Source of the DNA: Chlorophyllum brunneum
Taxonomy: Eukaryota > Basidiomycota > Agaricomycetes > Agaricales > Agaricaceae
Direction of reading: 5' to 3'
Assembly (NCBI GenBank): GCA_963576785.1
Contig: OY756146.1
Span: 496,001 to 560,000 of the forward strand
Length of the DNA stretch: 64,000 nucleotides
The position numbers were made by a program, and so were the translations under genes. The stretch's first letter is position 1. Each line of letters begins with the position of its first letter. Positions 36,297 through 49,477 of the stretch are shown here, in pieces. The notes under the pieces were generated by a model. It was given only the letters and a program-made list of their open reading frames with translations, had not been told where the DNA came from and made no database searches.

Positions 36297-37088
36297 TGTT
36301 ATAGTTCTTGCTCTACGCGGTTGACTTGAGCGTTCGGTGCGAGGAACAATCCAATCTCGGAATCTTATCTAATCGGTTACCAACCTCCCACTCAACAGTA
36401 ACTCAAATCTTCAACAACAATAATAATAAAATATATACAACTACATATCATACACAAAAAAAACAAGTCATTTTTTCAAATTCTTTCTCTTCAAAAGAAC
36501 ATGTTAGAACAAACCGTCATGCAAAGCGAATGCGCAACAAAAAAAAACCCCCAGAACTCAAGATCACAACAAGAATATAAACAATGAGAGCTCTATAACA
36601 CATGTATGGAAAAATAATACTCCGAGACCCTAGAAATCGCAAGAAGATATCGTCGGGGAGGAGAAAAACAAAAAGAATGAGCAGTACAGTGTATATACAC
36701 ATATACAACAACAAGGAAAGCCAGCCAACTACAGAATCAGCTACAATAATATGTACCAGAAGGATAAAAAAGCATCGAGGCCGCGTTACAACAACAACAA
36801 AAAAGAACCACACTACAACTAACACCCTCAATGAAAAAAAAATTATTTTGGGATCGAGATGGGGATGAGGCAGGCTTTAACGACTATCAGGAGGGAGATG
36901 ATAGGTTAGTCTGTTCATAATATTGTTTGCTTGCTTGCTTGAGAAGAAAGTGAAAAAGGAAAGAAAGTAACAAAAAGGAGGGAAAAAGAATAATAAAAAA
37001 ACAGGCACAAGAACTAATAATCCAAGCATGAGGAATAATCGCCACCAACACCACAACTCTTCACAGCTCTCCCTTCTCCTACCAACAA
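36297..37088. other. Intergenic region between CCCH protein and ribokinase
   Basis: About 790 bp, A-rich on the plus strand with several AAAAA runs, containing the CCCH gene 3' untranslated part and the ribokinase promoter. Open frames here are low-complexity and not supported. Confidence 0.45.
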
Positions 37089-40000
37089 TCACTTATCCAT
37101 AGTAAACAACTCATCATCATCATCCCTCGGTCTCAACGGACTACTCGAAGACGAAGCACCCTGTCCAATCCCACTCGTCGGCGTACTCAACCCCGAATGC
37201 GTATACCTCCCTCCCGTAACGGTAACACCAGACGATGAAACATTTTTCGATAATCCTGGAGGAGTCGGACTACTCGATATCACCGTCGTACCTCCCCCTC
37301 CTCCTTTCGCCGTCGCAGCTGAATAGGTTAATAAACCAGGACCTGTGATACCCGTCACATTACCACCACTGTTGTATGGTCCGACTCCAAGTGTATTGTT
37401 GTTATATTCAGTCGTCGTTGTGTGGTTGTTGTTCTTCGTTCCGTTACTTGGTGAAGGCGTGGTGTTACCAGATCTGTTCCCAGGAACGAGTCCGGTAAGA
37501 GGTAAAGTCTGTGGTGGCAAAGACGATGCACCCCATTCTTCTCTAACCATCGGATTTAAATTCACACCCATACCCGCACCAGCACCAGCACCAGCGCCAC
37601 CAGCGCCAGCTCCCGTCAAACCTCCACCACCACCTCCACCAGAAGAAGTAACCGTAGCAGTATTCTCAACCACTGAACCGGGAAACGCTCCTCCGCTCCC
37701 CATACCAGGCGAAACCAAATTCGTAAGCGGAGGTAACGCATGAATCCTCGAATATCCAGCCGCAAGACCTTGTGGTAAACTTTGTCCTGGCGCATGAGCT
37801 TGTAAAGCTCTCGAATTCGGAGATAAAAATTGTCCTGTCATCATTTCTCCTTCTGTACCACCAATGCCTCCTCCACCACCACCACCACCTCCTATACCCC
37901 CATTTCCGCCCATACCACCACCATTACCACCACCGTTACCACCACCTGCACCCATTCCAACTCCTACTCCAAATCCTCCTCCCACACCACCACCACCACC
38001 ACCGAAACCTAAACCAATACCAAGCCGCTTATTCTCCGAAGTTGGAATGGGTCGTGATGATTGGGTATGTGCTTGATGCATAGGTTGAGTCAAATCAAAC
38101 GGAGATGGAGCAACGCGATAAGACGGCATTTGTGGAAGTGCCGAAGAGGTATTATTTGAAGATTGGAATCCTTGATTGGAACCACCCGAACCCAACCCTC
38201 CCGTCATATAATTCGTTGGCAAATTCGCGTTTGTCGTCGTCGTGTTCCCAGGTTGGAACGGATTACTCGTCCCTCTCAAGCCTCTCGACAATCCACCAGC
38301 ACCCGGACCCGGACCTGTCCCTGGACCCAACTGTGCTTGTTGTTTCGCTTTCAGATAATTATGATGGAGTCCAGGAAGGAAAGCAGCAGAAGCGTTGCTA
38401 GGAGACATCATCCCAAGTGACGAGCCAGCTCCAGCACTACTCATACTCATACTCAACCCCATGTCATCATTATTACCACCTTGTTGACCGCCACCACTGA
38501 CTGTAAGGCCTTCAAATCGAGTCGCGAATGACGCGGAGGGTGTAGCACGGTGTGAAGGTGAACTTGGTAAGGGTCCAACGGAAGTATCCGACCATATAGA
38601 TTTGATATCGCCGAGTAACGATGGTGCAGGGACGGAGCTGGAGTAGCGATGGCCTAATCGGTTTCCACCAGTAGATGTGCCTTGAGGTTCACCAGGAGCT
38701 GGAGGGTTCGTTGGAGCGCCAGCGGTAAGAGCAGACGCAAGTGGTCTAACAGTACTTCCACTTCTTGACATTCTCCTGTTTCGTTCCTCTGGAGTCAAGA
38801 GATCCGTGAGTGATCCAGGAATGAAATCCTCCATGTCTCCATCATCAACGGCACTCCCTTGCCTCCTCCCACGTCCATATTCCTCATACTCAAGATCTAT
38901 TCCGTATTCCCCACGAGTATTTCCATTAAGAAGAGACGAACGTTGAACGGAAGAAGCAAGCATCGAGAGTCCGCCTTTGGCCGGGCTGGCCGAAACGTCA
39001 ACGTCACCCCACGCCCCTCTACGACCTCCCATCATGGCAAGTCCACTTCCTAAACTCGCGGCCACTCCTTGACCAGCATACGAGTTGTTCAAAAAGACAC
39101 TCTGCGTGCCAGGTGCCGAAAAGGGAGAACTGGACAAAAATCCAGCTTGTGGAGATGTACCCAAATTGACACCATTGAGATGAGGACCACGAGGTGACGT
39201 TCCAGGAGTAAAGGTACCAGCACCATTCTTAAGACTGGCAGCAGACTGCTGACCACGGGTGGCACTTGGCGGTGATCCAATTGGACCAAATTCCGAGGGT
39301 GGCATCGTGGTTGTCACGCGAGGGGCGGATGTGGGTAGAGGTACCGGGGAAGGTGTCGATTGGTACTGGCTTTGACCATCTTTGGACAAATCGAGAGAAG
39401 TATCAGCTTCTTGAGCTTGCGATTTACCGTGTGCGGGCGGAGCAGGAAGCTGCACGCCCTCCATGTCATCCAGAGCGGCAAATGACGCAAAATCGGTGTC
39501 CTTGAGCGGCGGGGCCGGAGCAGAGGGTGATATCGAAGCTTTAAGGGACATGGGTGGGCGATTGGAGGCGGGAGCAGAAGAGTTGGATGATAAAAGTCGA
39601 GTAGGGGCCGTTGAACCACCTGCAAGTAGGGTATTATTCCGTCCGGATGCGTTATTGGATTGGCCGCTTGGTCCATCACGCTTTTTCCTCCCCTCTTTTC
39701 CTCCTGCTTTTTCGTTTCCTCCGGAAGCAGCGGCAGCTGCAGCTGCAGCCTGTTGCGCAGCTTTTTTGTTCTTGCGATCCATCGACATGTTCTGGCCAGG
39801 GAGGATATGCGCAAGGGCACACTTGTGACCAAACTTGCAGTTTCCCTTGATGAACCATGCACAAGGCTCTTTCTGTGCACCAGGCTCTGCGGCGGTGTGA
39901 GAGAAAGGGCAGGAAGAACCCGCCGTACATGCGCCGACCTTGAAGAATTTGCAGGGGACATGGGAGAGGTCTTTGGCTAGGAGTAGATGCAGACTTCAAT

Positions 40001-40174
40001 TGGGGGATAATAAATTGTGAAGCCAAGCACACCTTTTGTCGACGCCGACGAGGGTTTCTGTTTTGTGCCAGACTTGTCTTGTCTGTCGTGTCTTTCACCG
40101 TCTCTATCGCGGTCTCTCTCCCTGTCCCTGTCACGATCCAAGTCGAGCTGAGCCACGGCGTCTGCTGCGGGCAT
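37089..40174 (-). CDS. CCCH zinc-finger protein with long low-complexity tail
   Basis: Predicted RNA-binding protein of 1009 residues from two exons, 40033-40174 and 37089-39976. The N-terminus has an RD/RE dipeptide run (about residues 12-35). Two tandem CCCH fingers follow near residues 52-103 (HVPCKFFKVGACTAGSSCPFSH and PCAWFIKGNCKFGHKCALAH, C-x7-C-x5-C-x3-H type). Then comes ILPGQNMSMDRKNKK, as in fungal Lee1-like CCCH proteins. The remaining 900 residues are Ser/Pro/Gly/Asn-rich and disordered, with long glycine runs around residues 585-660. The acceptor CTCCTAG at 39977 is needed, because the nearer AG leads into a stop. Long antisense frames here come from the repeats and are not genes. 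A role in mRNA turnover is likely but unproven. Confidence 0.88.
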
Positions 40175-42339
40175 GGCTAGAGTAAAAGCGGTGGTTTTGT
40201 GTACGCTATGGGGGGAGAAGAGCAGGGCAGGGTGGGTGGATGGGTTGAGATGGGAGAGCGACGAATCCACAAAACTGCTATTCCACACGTGGCTTATGTA
40301 AGCAGCGGCCCGTCTCTATCTGCAATTTCAAATACTCGATCGTTTCTGCGCCCGTATTCGCAGTGTTTGTATGCCTGTTGGACTGGACAGGCTTAGTCTA
40401 CCAGAGTCGGACCACCCAAGCTTTCATGTCCAGCTGCGTGACGAGTGCACGCGCAGCAATAACTGTTCTTGTCCTTGTCTGATCAACTGCCCAGAGAATT
40501 TCAAACAAACCATCAGTGCATCAGCGCTCGGTGACTTTTGCTGACATTACCAAACTCTCTCAGCGTACACGGCGTAGCTTTAGATGTGCTTCAACGGTCT
40601 AGAGCGCCATCCCCACAACACCCATTTACAGTCGAGGTATTTATATCGCGATGACACTCCGGGTCCGCCAGTTGCGTTTGTGATGGCCGTTTATTCCGCC
40701 ATCGGAACACATCCTGCCGCCTCTCTGCACGTCTTTTCTGGTTAGTGCTAGAGCACAAGGGCCTCTGATCTCCCTTGATTCCCCCGTCACGAGTTTCTTG
40801 ACACGACTAACGACATGAACCTTCCTCCACTCCATTCTCAGAGCCCAAACACCCTTCTTGAACGTACTAGTATTCCCCACTACTATCTTACACCTCGTTT
40901 TACCACGCTTTACACGGGCTGAGGTCGACGCGGTGCGTTATTCAGTCGCAACCGGAAGAGCCCAGGTATCCGGTCCGACACGGGACCTTCGCCCACTCTC
41001 TACATCTGGCAATCCCTGCTCGGTTATTATCCCCGATTTCCATCGGTATTCATTTCTGTTTGTGACCTCTGAGAACCTCCACGTAAACAAGGATGGTACA
41101 CCACCCATTCAAGAGTATTGCCCTCGCTAGATCTTATCCCCTCACCCTAAATTTACAAAAAGTCACACTACCCAACTATAGCCGACGGCTACCGAACCAA
41201 GCATTTTCAAGCCATCTTAACAACTCGACAAGCGATGTCATAAACCCTCAATCGAACGTCATAACCACATCGTCATCGACCACGTTACCAAAAGCACCTA
41301 TCTACTCAAGTCGCGTCACCAGCTAACAACCGGTCAGAGTGGGAGAATATCCGCTGGAACTTCACCATCCCACGTGAATACCTCTCTTTCAGGGTTACTC
41401 AAAGTTCAATCTCCCCGATTACTGCGCAATACTTACTTCCGCCAAGGCCAAATTGAAGCGTGCCGTTGCTCGGCGACGTACGGGAGCGCAAGGCAAGGTA
41501 ACGATGTGTATGAGCTATCTTCGATGTTCCGATCTGAGCCTCTAGATGCACAGATGGATCCAGACTTCGCGATCACCTCCCGAAAGAAAGAAAATCAATT
41601 ATCCTTGTCTAGACACCGCACCCGCCCCCAACAACCCAAACCCTGCGCGCAAAAGACCGGCAAGTCAAAGGCACACCCAACACCCATGACGTAATTTAGC
41701 CAAGGTCCTCTCTCAGAACTTCTCAACTCCCCCCCCCACGTTTTTGATCTCAATTACATATATCTTTCAAATCCCTTCAAATCCCTCGGCCGAATCCACA
41801 CCTCAACCTATTTCCGATCCCCATTTCTTCTCACCAATCGCACCCTTTAATCAGATAAGATCACACGCACACACCACACCCTCGATTCTTTCTTATCAGA
41901 TAACAATTCCGATCAAAAAGCCGCATTATCTGATAAGACTGGTACGACTTCCTTTACACTAAATGCCAAAAATAAAACCAGGTTAGCGGAGAAAAGGAAA
42001 GAGCTGAGATGTTATCCCCAAAGGAATGCCATGGATGTCAAAACGAGCATTCTTACCTTGCGTATCAGCCTTCGATGGACAGCGCAAAGGGTAAAAGTCT
42101 GACCAAATTCTTCTTTTTTTTCGACAGGTTCCGTTAATCCATTCTGATTCTAACATGGATAGGATTTAGCTAGGAACAAGGGGGAGCAACAGGATGTAGA
42201 TCGGAGTATTTTTAAAACTTCTACCCCCCCCCCCTGCGGCGTATAAGAACCTCGCGGTCGAACAACCATTCCATTCCCCTGGAGCACAAAGCCCTAACCG
42301 CACTTTCCCATATCCAGCTTTGCGGATTTTTCGTTAACT
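40175..42339. other. Divergent intergenic region (CCCH protein / ferric reductase 1)
   Basis: About 2.2 kb between two divergently transcribed genes. I see no convincing gene; open frames such as 41093-41326 (plus) have no family signature or continuing exons. The key element is the cluster of three ATCWGATAA sites at 41850-41936. A CTAACCCCC-type and C-run tract lies at about 42226-42236, and a TATA-like GCGTATAAGAACC near 42239-42248 is about 95 bp before the reductase start. Confidence 0.5.
41850..41936 (+). promoter_or_regulatory. Cluster of three ATCWGATAA iron-GATA boxes
   Basis: ATCAGATAA at 41850-41858 and 41895-41903, and ATCTGATAA at 41928-41936, all on the plus strand. ATCWGATAA is the established binding site of the fungal iron-sensing GATA repressors (Urbs1/SreA/Fep1 family). 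The cluster sits about 400-490 bp upstream of the ferric reductase start at 42340, so iron-dependent repression is the natural inference. The binding protein is not in this window. Confidence 0.7.
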
Positions 42340-44953
42340 ATGGTGTACTCGCCACAACTTACTCCTGATTCTACTATTGACATACCCCCTACCCATGTCG
42401 ATATAACCGTTGGCTCGCAAAAACCGGATCCAGACCGTACCATCCGTGTTCAACATGCAAAAACTTACCCACTCCAAGTATGGTACTTTCTCGCTTGCTT
42501 CGTCTTTTTACTCTCCATCATCAACTTTATCAATATCGCAATGAAATACCTTCGTGCTCGTCGTCAACGTCAAGAACTCGCACAATTATCATCTTCGTCA
42601 TCATCGAATAATTCTTCTTCGGCGCAAGAACCCGCAACTCGCGGTTCGATCAACTTGTTACGTCTTCCATTGGCCTTGTTGGACACCTTCCGCGCACTAT
42701 CATTCCGATGGACCATATCCGTCAGCCGATCATACACGCTGAACGTTATGGAAGTACTCCTGTCAGCAGTATACTTCGCAATCTGCATAACATGGTCTTT
42801 AGTGAACTGTAAGTTCCGATCCCTAGCACTACTTTTTTTGTTCGGATGCTAACAACCAACTACGGACTCACATCAGCAACTTCAACAAAAGGTGTTAAAT
42901 TCGATCCACATTATTACGCCAACATCGCTGGGAATATAGCTACGATCCAATTCCCTCTCATCGTAGCTCTAGGAATGAAGAACAACATAATCTCTCGTAA
43001 GTTCCGAGACCCCTTTTTAAAAATATTCTCGTCCAGGCACTCATTCCCATAATCCAAGTTTTGACAGGGGTTAGTTTCGATAAGGTGAACAAGAATAGTC
43101 ATAGACGTACTAAAAACTTGATACTAATTATATCTTGGCGGCCGCAGTTAATCTACTTGCACGGCATGGTTTCTCGAGTTCTTGTGGTTCTTATTTGGAT
43201 CCATGCTGGAGGAAGGGTAAGCCCGTCTTCCCTTCTTGTGTCCCATTGACACCGTCTCATACATCTACTTTAGTTACATCTTGGGTGAACCGAATTTATT
43301 TGCTTCAGTCGGGAGATAGATGCTTACCCAGATTCTTTGGTAAATAGGCTCGCGGGCAAAGTGGCTATCACCGTTCCTGTGATTCAAGCTGGTATCCTCG
43401 CTGGTGTATCGTTGACATTATTGTCCATCGTATCCATCAAACCAATCAGAGACAAAGCATACGAATTCTTCCTAGTCGTTCATTTCATTCTCGCAGTGTA
43501 AGTTTAGAAAAAAAGACCTATTCGTCATTCGCATTAGAACGCTTACTGATATAATCTCTCTCCAGTATAGCCGTTCTCGCAGCGTATTTCCATGCCTCAA
43601 GTCTCGGGTGAGTGAAAAAAAAAAAAACACCACAATTATACAGGGGAAAAACTAACTCGGTTTGGTTATCCCCAAGCTTTGGTCAATTTTTGTGGCCTGC
43701 GATTCTCCTTTGGGGTTTGGATAGGGTACTAAGGATCTGCCGCATCGTCATCTACGCCTTATTCAAAAACAGAAAAGTATCAGCGCCTGTTATCGAATCT
43801 CCCACGCAAATAGTCTCGGTTCCTAAGCTAGAACTCCTATCGAAGCATTTCCTCCGCCTCACCATCCCCACACCAAAATTCTTCTATTGGCGTCCTGGAC
43901 AAAGTGTATACTTGACATTTCCTGGAATATCCAAATCTCCACTTGAAGCTCACCCTTTCACTATTGCGACTATTGATTCTGGATTGACGAATTCTGAATT
44001 GAAGTTCTTTATTCGGGCTCATGATGGTTGTACGAAGCGACTTCTGAATTCGGCGGAAAAGGTTGATGAAGTGAAGGTGTTGATTGATGGACCGTATAGT
44101 TCTCCACCGTCGTTGGTGGGTTATGATTCGGTGTTGTTGATTGCTGGTGGATCGGGTATTTCGTTCACGCTGCCTTTATTCTTGGATTTGATCGAGTGAG
44201 TGGTATTTGATTGGACTTGGGCTGAGGCTGATGATATGGATTAGACGGTCGAAAACGAAAGGATTGGCGTGTCGCAGACTTACTTTTGCGTGGACTATTC
44301 GTAACATTGGTAAGTCTTTGAGAAGGCATGGTCGTGCTCGCATTTTAATAAAACGAAATTACCAGAGCACATTGGATGGATCAAGTCAGAGCTGTTGAAC
44401 GCGCTGAAGAGTGCTCCTCCCAACTTGATCCTCAACGTTCACATCTTCATCACCGATACAAACCATGGTACTACACAGGACCATGCCAGAATTGAAGATC
44501 TAGAAGCACTAGATGACGACACGAGTTCCGAGGGTGAAAAGAGTGGGCACGGCCACGAAAGCGAAGACACCAACGAGAAGGTTGTGGAGACGAGCAGTGG
44601 AATACAAAACGTCCGGAATGTATTATCGCTGCCGATGGTCAAAGCACATCAAGGTCGTGCAGATTTAGATAAATTCATCAGGGAAGAGACGGCAATGGCA
44701 AAGGACGTTATGTCTGTGAACAGTACGTCTTTTGAGTATCGTCTCTGTTTTTGCGAAAGCTTTAATAATGATTTTATACAGTCTGTGGTACACATGCTCT
44801 CGCCAATGCGGTTCGAAAGGCCATTCGATATCCTCGTATGACCGATATTCTCAAGGGCGGTCCGACAATTTCACTACACGTCGAAGCCTTTGGCAGCTCT
44901 GTAAGTAAATTCGACCTTGATTCATTCCACTGCACTCATGGTTCATGTAGTAA
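42340..44953 (+). CDS. Ferric/metalloreductase 1 (FRE/NOX family)
   Basis: Plasma-membrane flavocytochrome that passes electrons from NADPH through FAD and two hemes to extracellular Fe(III) or Cu(II). Twelve exons: 42340-42808, 42877-42996, 43059-43084, 43148-43216, 43274-43284 (11 nt), 43348-43497, 43566-43607, 43677-44195, 44245-44309, 44366-44722, 44782-44900 and 44951-44953 (stop only), giving 649 residues. Heme ligands are two H-x13-H pairs (in HGMVSR...WIHAGG and VVHFIL...AYFHA). FAD motif HPFTIA, NADPH motif GGSGISFTLP, C-terminal CGTHALANAVRKAI. An acidic disordered insert (about residues 515-560) lies inside the NADPH domain. Three iron-GATA boxes upstream suggest iron repression. 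A paralogue with the same intron map follows 2 kb downstream. Confidence 0.94.
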
Positions 44954-46952
44954 CGCATTTGAAGGACAATCGATAGCCATTGATGTTAAGGATATTTTTA
45001 GACTTTTAGAACTCGTAACGCAGAATTTCATCGCATCATCTAACATGATAGACTATAGTTTCTTTGCTCAAACTTTCCCAGTGCTGACTACTTCAGCTGT
45101 ATTGATAGATTGTCAATGATTAAAGCGTTAAAGCATGATACTTAGTGGTGGAAGAGTGAAGAAGCACTACAATTGCGGCCCTTCATCGGGCCGCTTTTCC
45201 TTCCGCCATCCCGGTCACTGCTTTCGTCCGTTCTGTTCTTCGGAAACTCGATGACCAATAGAGGTTTACTACATATCCGATACCTCTCCTTAACTTCTAC
45301 ACTCGAGAGCACTCAGCGTAATGTCCATGAATCGTTTAGAACATAATTAAGCCCCTGAACGCGCTAATGAATCCCTTCACACGCATGCTTCAGGGATAAT
45401 GACGCATTGATGACATCTGACACTGTCGCATTCTCTCTGCTTGCGCCTTGGGGCCACGGAGAACCACTACCAAGGTTCTCTCAGCCTCCCCGCGTCTATA
45501 TTTATACTCATCATGCAACTTCTACCCCACACATACTCTCTCCTCGCTATCTTTCCGGAACAAATGCGGAGGCCCATTGATCTATCTATAGTGTTGTAAA
45601 GCATCTCAAACCTCAAACCACGCCTCAGTTTACTCCGTTGCTGTAGGTTCTCAGGCTGCCACTGGTCCAGGGAGCACTCCGACGACTCAAAGCTCTGCTA
45701 TTCATTGGAATATTCTCGCAGCCGAGACCGTTGCCAAGTTCATAAGTAACCTTTATTGATTTGTCGAGTATTTGAGTTGGTGCAACCCCGAAGGCTCAAA
45801 CGTCGGTATGGCCGGGATACTATTCCATGCCAAGGGTGAGTGCTCGAACCCAATTGGTTTACACACTCAAGTTGTAGTACTAATTACTGAAATACTGAGA
45901 ACCTGCAACTTTGTCGAAGGAACCATTCCCCAGTTGTTGGTCCTCGTGGACAACAACAGATCCCGAAACGACATCCCTATGGTTCACTCGAGGTGCATAC
46001 ATTTGACAGTTCCATACACCCAGAGTTGATCCGCTGCTCTAAACTTAAGCTCCTACAATATATTCACAGATGAATTTCTTCCGTTCTCAAGGTCCGGTGT
46101 TCAACTTGTTTGTGTCCACTGCGCCAAACGGCCATTCTTGATCAATAACACCATCAATCTCAGCGGTTCCGGTGAGATTTATATTCCAAAACTTGCTCTG
46201 TGCTCGTGGGAACCTGCCCCGCGTATCAAGTCGTGTCGAGAAGAAGCAGTTGATAAGTCAAGTCCTCAAGGATACGCAATGTACCTATCGTGGTGAACTC
46301 TTGTAGTGAGCCCAACACGCTCAAAGAATCACTGGGTACCATTGTGGCACGGTTAAACCAAGGATATACCTCCACCTCCACACTTCCGAACCATATTGGA
46401 ATGGAGAGTCTCAATCACTGTCCCCAAAACTTCTAAACCGGATTCAATTCAACACCGCACCTTCTCTATCCTAACGAATTTATCCATCTCCTCAGCATAG
46501 CTTCAGCCTGAATTAATTCTGAATATTATTCCACCGTTGTACCGCTAGTCGCATAATATTATAGCGTTCTACAAGATAAACACTTGCTTAAATAAACATT
46601 AATCTAAAAATAGAACTCAGTTAATGCAGGGCTGTAGGCGGGAATGAAGCTAAGCTTACTGGATCGGTAAGGGACTATTACAACCGCGTCATACGATAGA
46701 CAATATGGTGAAGAGAACACATGGCAAGATGTGGAAATTCTCGAAGACGGAGCTGTTTAATTCATCCAAGTCTGCTTCCGACATTTTGTCGCTCCAGATG
46801 AGATTGGCCGGGGATAGGGCGTGAACTACACCCCTAACAAGAAATTAATTACTCTTGACCTACACATATAAAAATCTAGAACGAAAGCCCAATGACCCCG
46901 ACCTTCATCTTCTCCCACTGGTAAACGAGGATCAAAATCTCGAATTGCAATC
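44954..46952. other. Intergenic region between the two ferric reductases
   Basis: About 2 kb. Contains no ATCWGATAA site, in contrast to the region upstream of reductase 1. A TATA-like ACATATAAAAATC at 46863-46875 lies about 80 bp before reductase 2. Short open frames at 45772-46029 (plus) and 46226-46414 (minus) are not supported by domains; the sequence around 45600-46030 could be a decayed secreted-protein gene, but I cannot show it. Confidence 0.45.
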
Positions 46953-49477
46953 ATGGCAGACTCACAAAGACTGTCTCCATACTCAACAACAAATCCTCCA
47001 CCTACTCATATCGACATAACCGTAGGCTCTCAAAAACCAGACCCAGACCGCACCATCCGCGTTCACCACGCAGACACATACCCACTTGTAGTCTGGTACT
47101 GGCTCGGATGTCTCATCTTCCTCGCTTCCATCATAAATTTCACCAGTCTCGCATTAACACACCTTCGTTCCAAACGTCTTCGTCGACAACTAGCTCAGAG
47201 CTCCAACCCAGTCACGAAACAAGAACCTCCAAAACTTCGTGGTTCGGTCAACTTGTTACGTCTTCCCAAAGCATTGACGGATACTTTCCGCGCTTTGTCG
47301 TTCCGGTGGACGATACCCATTGGTCGATCCTATTCGTTGAATTTCGCGGAAGTGTTGATTATGGCAATGCATATCGCACTTTGCTTGACATTATCTTTCA
47401 TCAACAGTAGGCCTAGCTTTTTTTCTCGTCTGAAAAATGGAGATAACATGAATTTTATATAGGCACTTCGACGAAGGGCGTGAAATTCGACCCACATTAT
47501 TACGCAAATATCGTGGGGCATATAGTTGCGTTACATTTCCCACTCATCGTAGCCCTGGGTATGAAGAACAATATTATATCCTGTGAGTCGGGTCCCCAAG
47601 CCTTTAAAATGGGCACTGACATACTAGGGTAGTCCTAACGGGTATTAGTTTCGACAAGGTGAACAGGATATTCAACGAACATACTAAATTTACTGATCCT
47701 CTCTAATCACAGCTCCTCCATTTGCACACAATACTCTCGCGTAGTCTAGTCGTTCTTATCGCGATCCACGCGGGAGGGAGAGTAAGTCATTGATCCTCAT
47801 ACGCTAGCACGCTTTCTGACACTTATCATAATAGGGACAACTCGGGTAAGCCAGGACTCCATATCGGAAACCACGTAGACTCACTATTCACGGAATACAG
47901 ATTCTCAGGCAAAACAGCATTAACAGTTCCGGCAATCCAATCTGGACCACTCGCAGGCGTGGCTATAGCCCTCCTCTCCATCATCTCTATCCGACCGATC
48001 AGGGACAGAGCATATGGATTTTTCTTGGTCGTTCACTTTTTCCTAGCATGGTGAGTCCGCGAAATATCGTTACGATATCGTAAGCACTGACCTGGTTGTT
48101 ATAGTATTGCCATCCTAGCTGCATATTTCCATGCCAACTATCTCGAGTAAGTGAAATATAAATATATAAAAATTATGCGCTTACGAGACGTTATTATACA
48201 GTTGGGGTAAATTCGTCTGGCCAGGAATTCTCCTTTGGGCTCTTGACAGATTCATACGAATCTTCCGTATGGTCTTTAACACCCTCACCAAGAAGAAAAA
48301 CTCTTCCCAGTCCCAAGTAATCCCAAACCCCAACGTCGATCTTCTCTCAACCCACTTCCTCCGTCTCACAATCCCAAAACCACATTTCTTCCACTGGCGT
48401 CCTGGACAATGTGCCTACCTAACTTTCACAAACATGTTCACATCGCCTCTTGAAGCGCATCCCTTCACCATCGCAGCAGTAGATGACAAGTCGAAGAATA
48501 TATGCGAATTGAGGTTCTTTATCCGAGTTCGTGAAGGTCTTACGAAACGGTTGCTTGATTCTGTTGAGGGAAATGGGGTAGTCAAGGTACTCCTGGATGG
48601 GCCGTATGGCACTCCTCCGTTAATGGTCGGGTATGATTCTGTGATGTTAATCGCGGGTGGATCGGGAATCTCTTTCACGCTGCCTTTGTTTGTGGATTTA
48701 ATTCAGTGAGTTACGTTCAATTGTTCGTCGATGTCATTTAATACTAATATAAATCCATGAGACGTTCGAAAGCGCAAGGAACTGCATGTCGTAGACTTAC
48801 TTTCGCATGGGCTATACGTGACCTCGGTACGCTCCTCCTTTGACGGAAATGTTTAATGTCACCACCGCTGATACAATGAAATGAGCAGAACACATCACCT
48901 GGATCCAGTCAGAACTCTTGAACGCCTTACACGATACTCCCACAAACTTGATCCTCAACATCCACATCTTCACCACCGGAACCAACACAACAGACCTCCA
49001 AGATATCATCAAAGACTCATCCTCAGATGATACAAGTGAATCCGAAATTGAAAAAAGTAGAAACGAAAATTCCAGTTCGTCGGATCACAGCCAGAAACAG
49101 AATTCAAATACGGCCAGTGAATCGAGTCCACTTCAAGATATATTGGCATCGCCGGTGGTTAAAGTTCATCAAGGACGCCCGGATTTGGATAAATTGATCA
49201 AGGAGGAGGTGGGATTGACGAGGGATACCATGTCTGTGAATGGTGAGTTCTTCATTATCAGTATATTGAAGAACAGTTTTGAGCTTTGGAAAAATAGTAT
49301 GTGGCACACAGGGTCTTGCTAGTGCGGTCCGGAAGGCAATTCGTCATCCTCATATGATGGACATTCTTAAAGGCGGTCCATCGATTTCGCTACATGTAGA
49401 AAGCTTTAGTGGAAACGTAAGTAAAGGAATCACTTTGTCATTCAAAGAAACTCGCTTACTATATTCCCCTCCAGTAA
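46953..49477 (+). CDS. Ferric/metalloreductase 2 (FRE/NOX family)
   Basis: Tandem paralogue of reductase 1, 638 residues. Twelve exons at the same positions: 46953-47406, 47463-47582, 47633-47658, 47713-47781, 47835-47845 (11 nt), 47901-48050, 48105-48146, 48202-48705, 48762-48826, 48889-49242, 49298-49416 and 49475-49477 (stop only). Seven of the twelve exons before the stop have identical lengths in the two genes (120, 26, 69, 11, 150, 42, 65, and also 119). Two H-x13-H heme pairs (HLHTILSRSLVVLIAIHAGG; VVHFFLAC...YFHA), HPFTIAAV for FAD, GGSGISFTLP for NADPH and CGTQGLASAVRKAI at the end are intact. The acidic serine-rich insert of the NADPH domain differs in sequence. No iron-GATA box is seen upstream, so its regulation may differ from reductase 1. 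Confidence 0.94.

Noticed and set aside
37345..38401. Long plus-strand open frames (proline-, histidine- and valine-rich) opposite the CCCH gene
   Set aside because: They are complements of the glycine/serine repeats of the real gene and have no start context, domain or introns.
41093..41326. Plus-strand frame with a mitochondrial-presequence-like start (MVHHPFKSIALARSYPL)
   Set aside because: No recognisable mature domain and no downstream exon continuing it; probably chance.
42226..42236. C homopolymer runs (also near 16609-16620 and 41730-41737)
   Set aside because: Simple homopolymers without associated structure; too little to propose a function.
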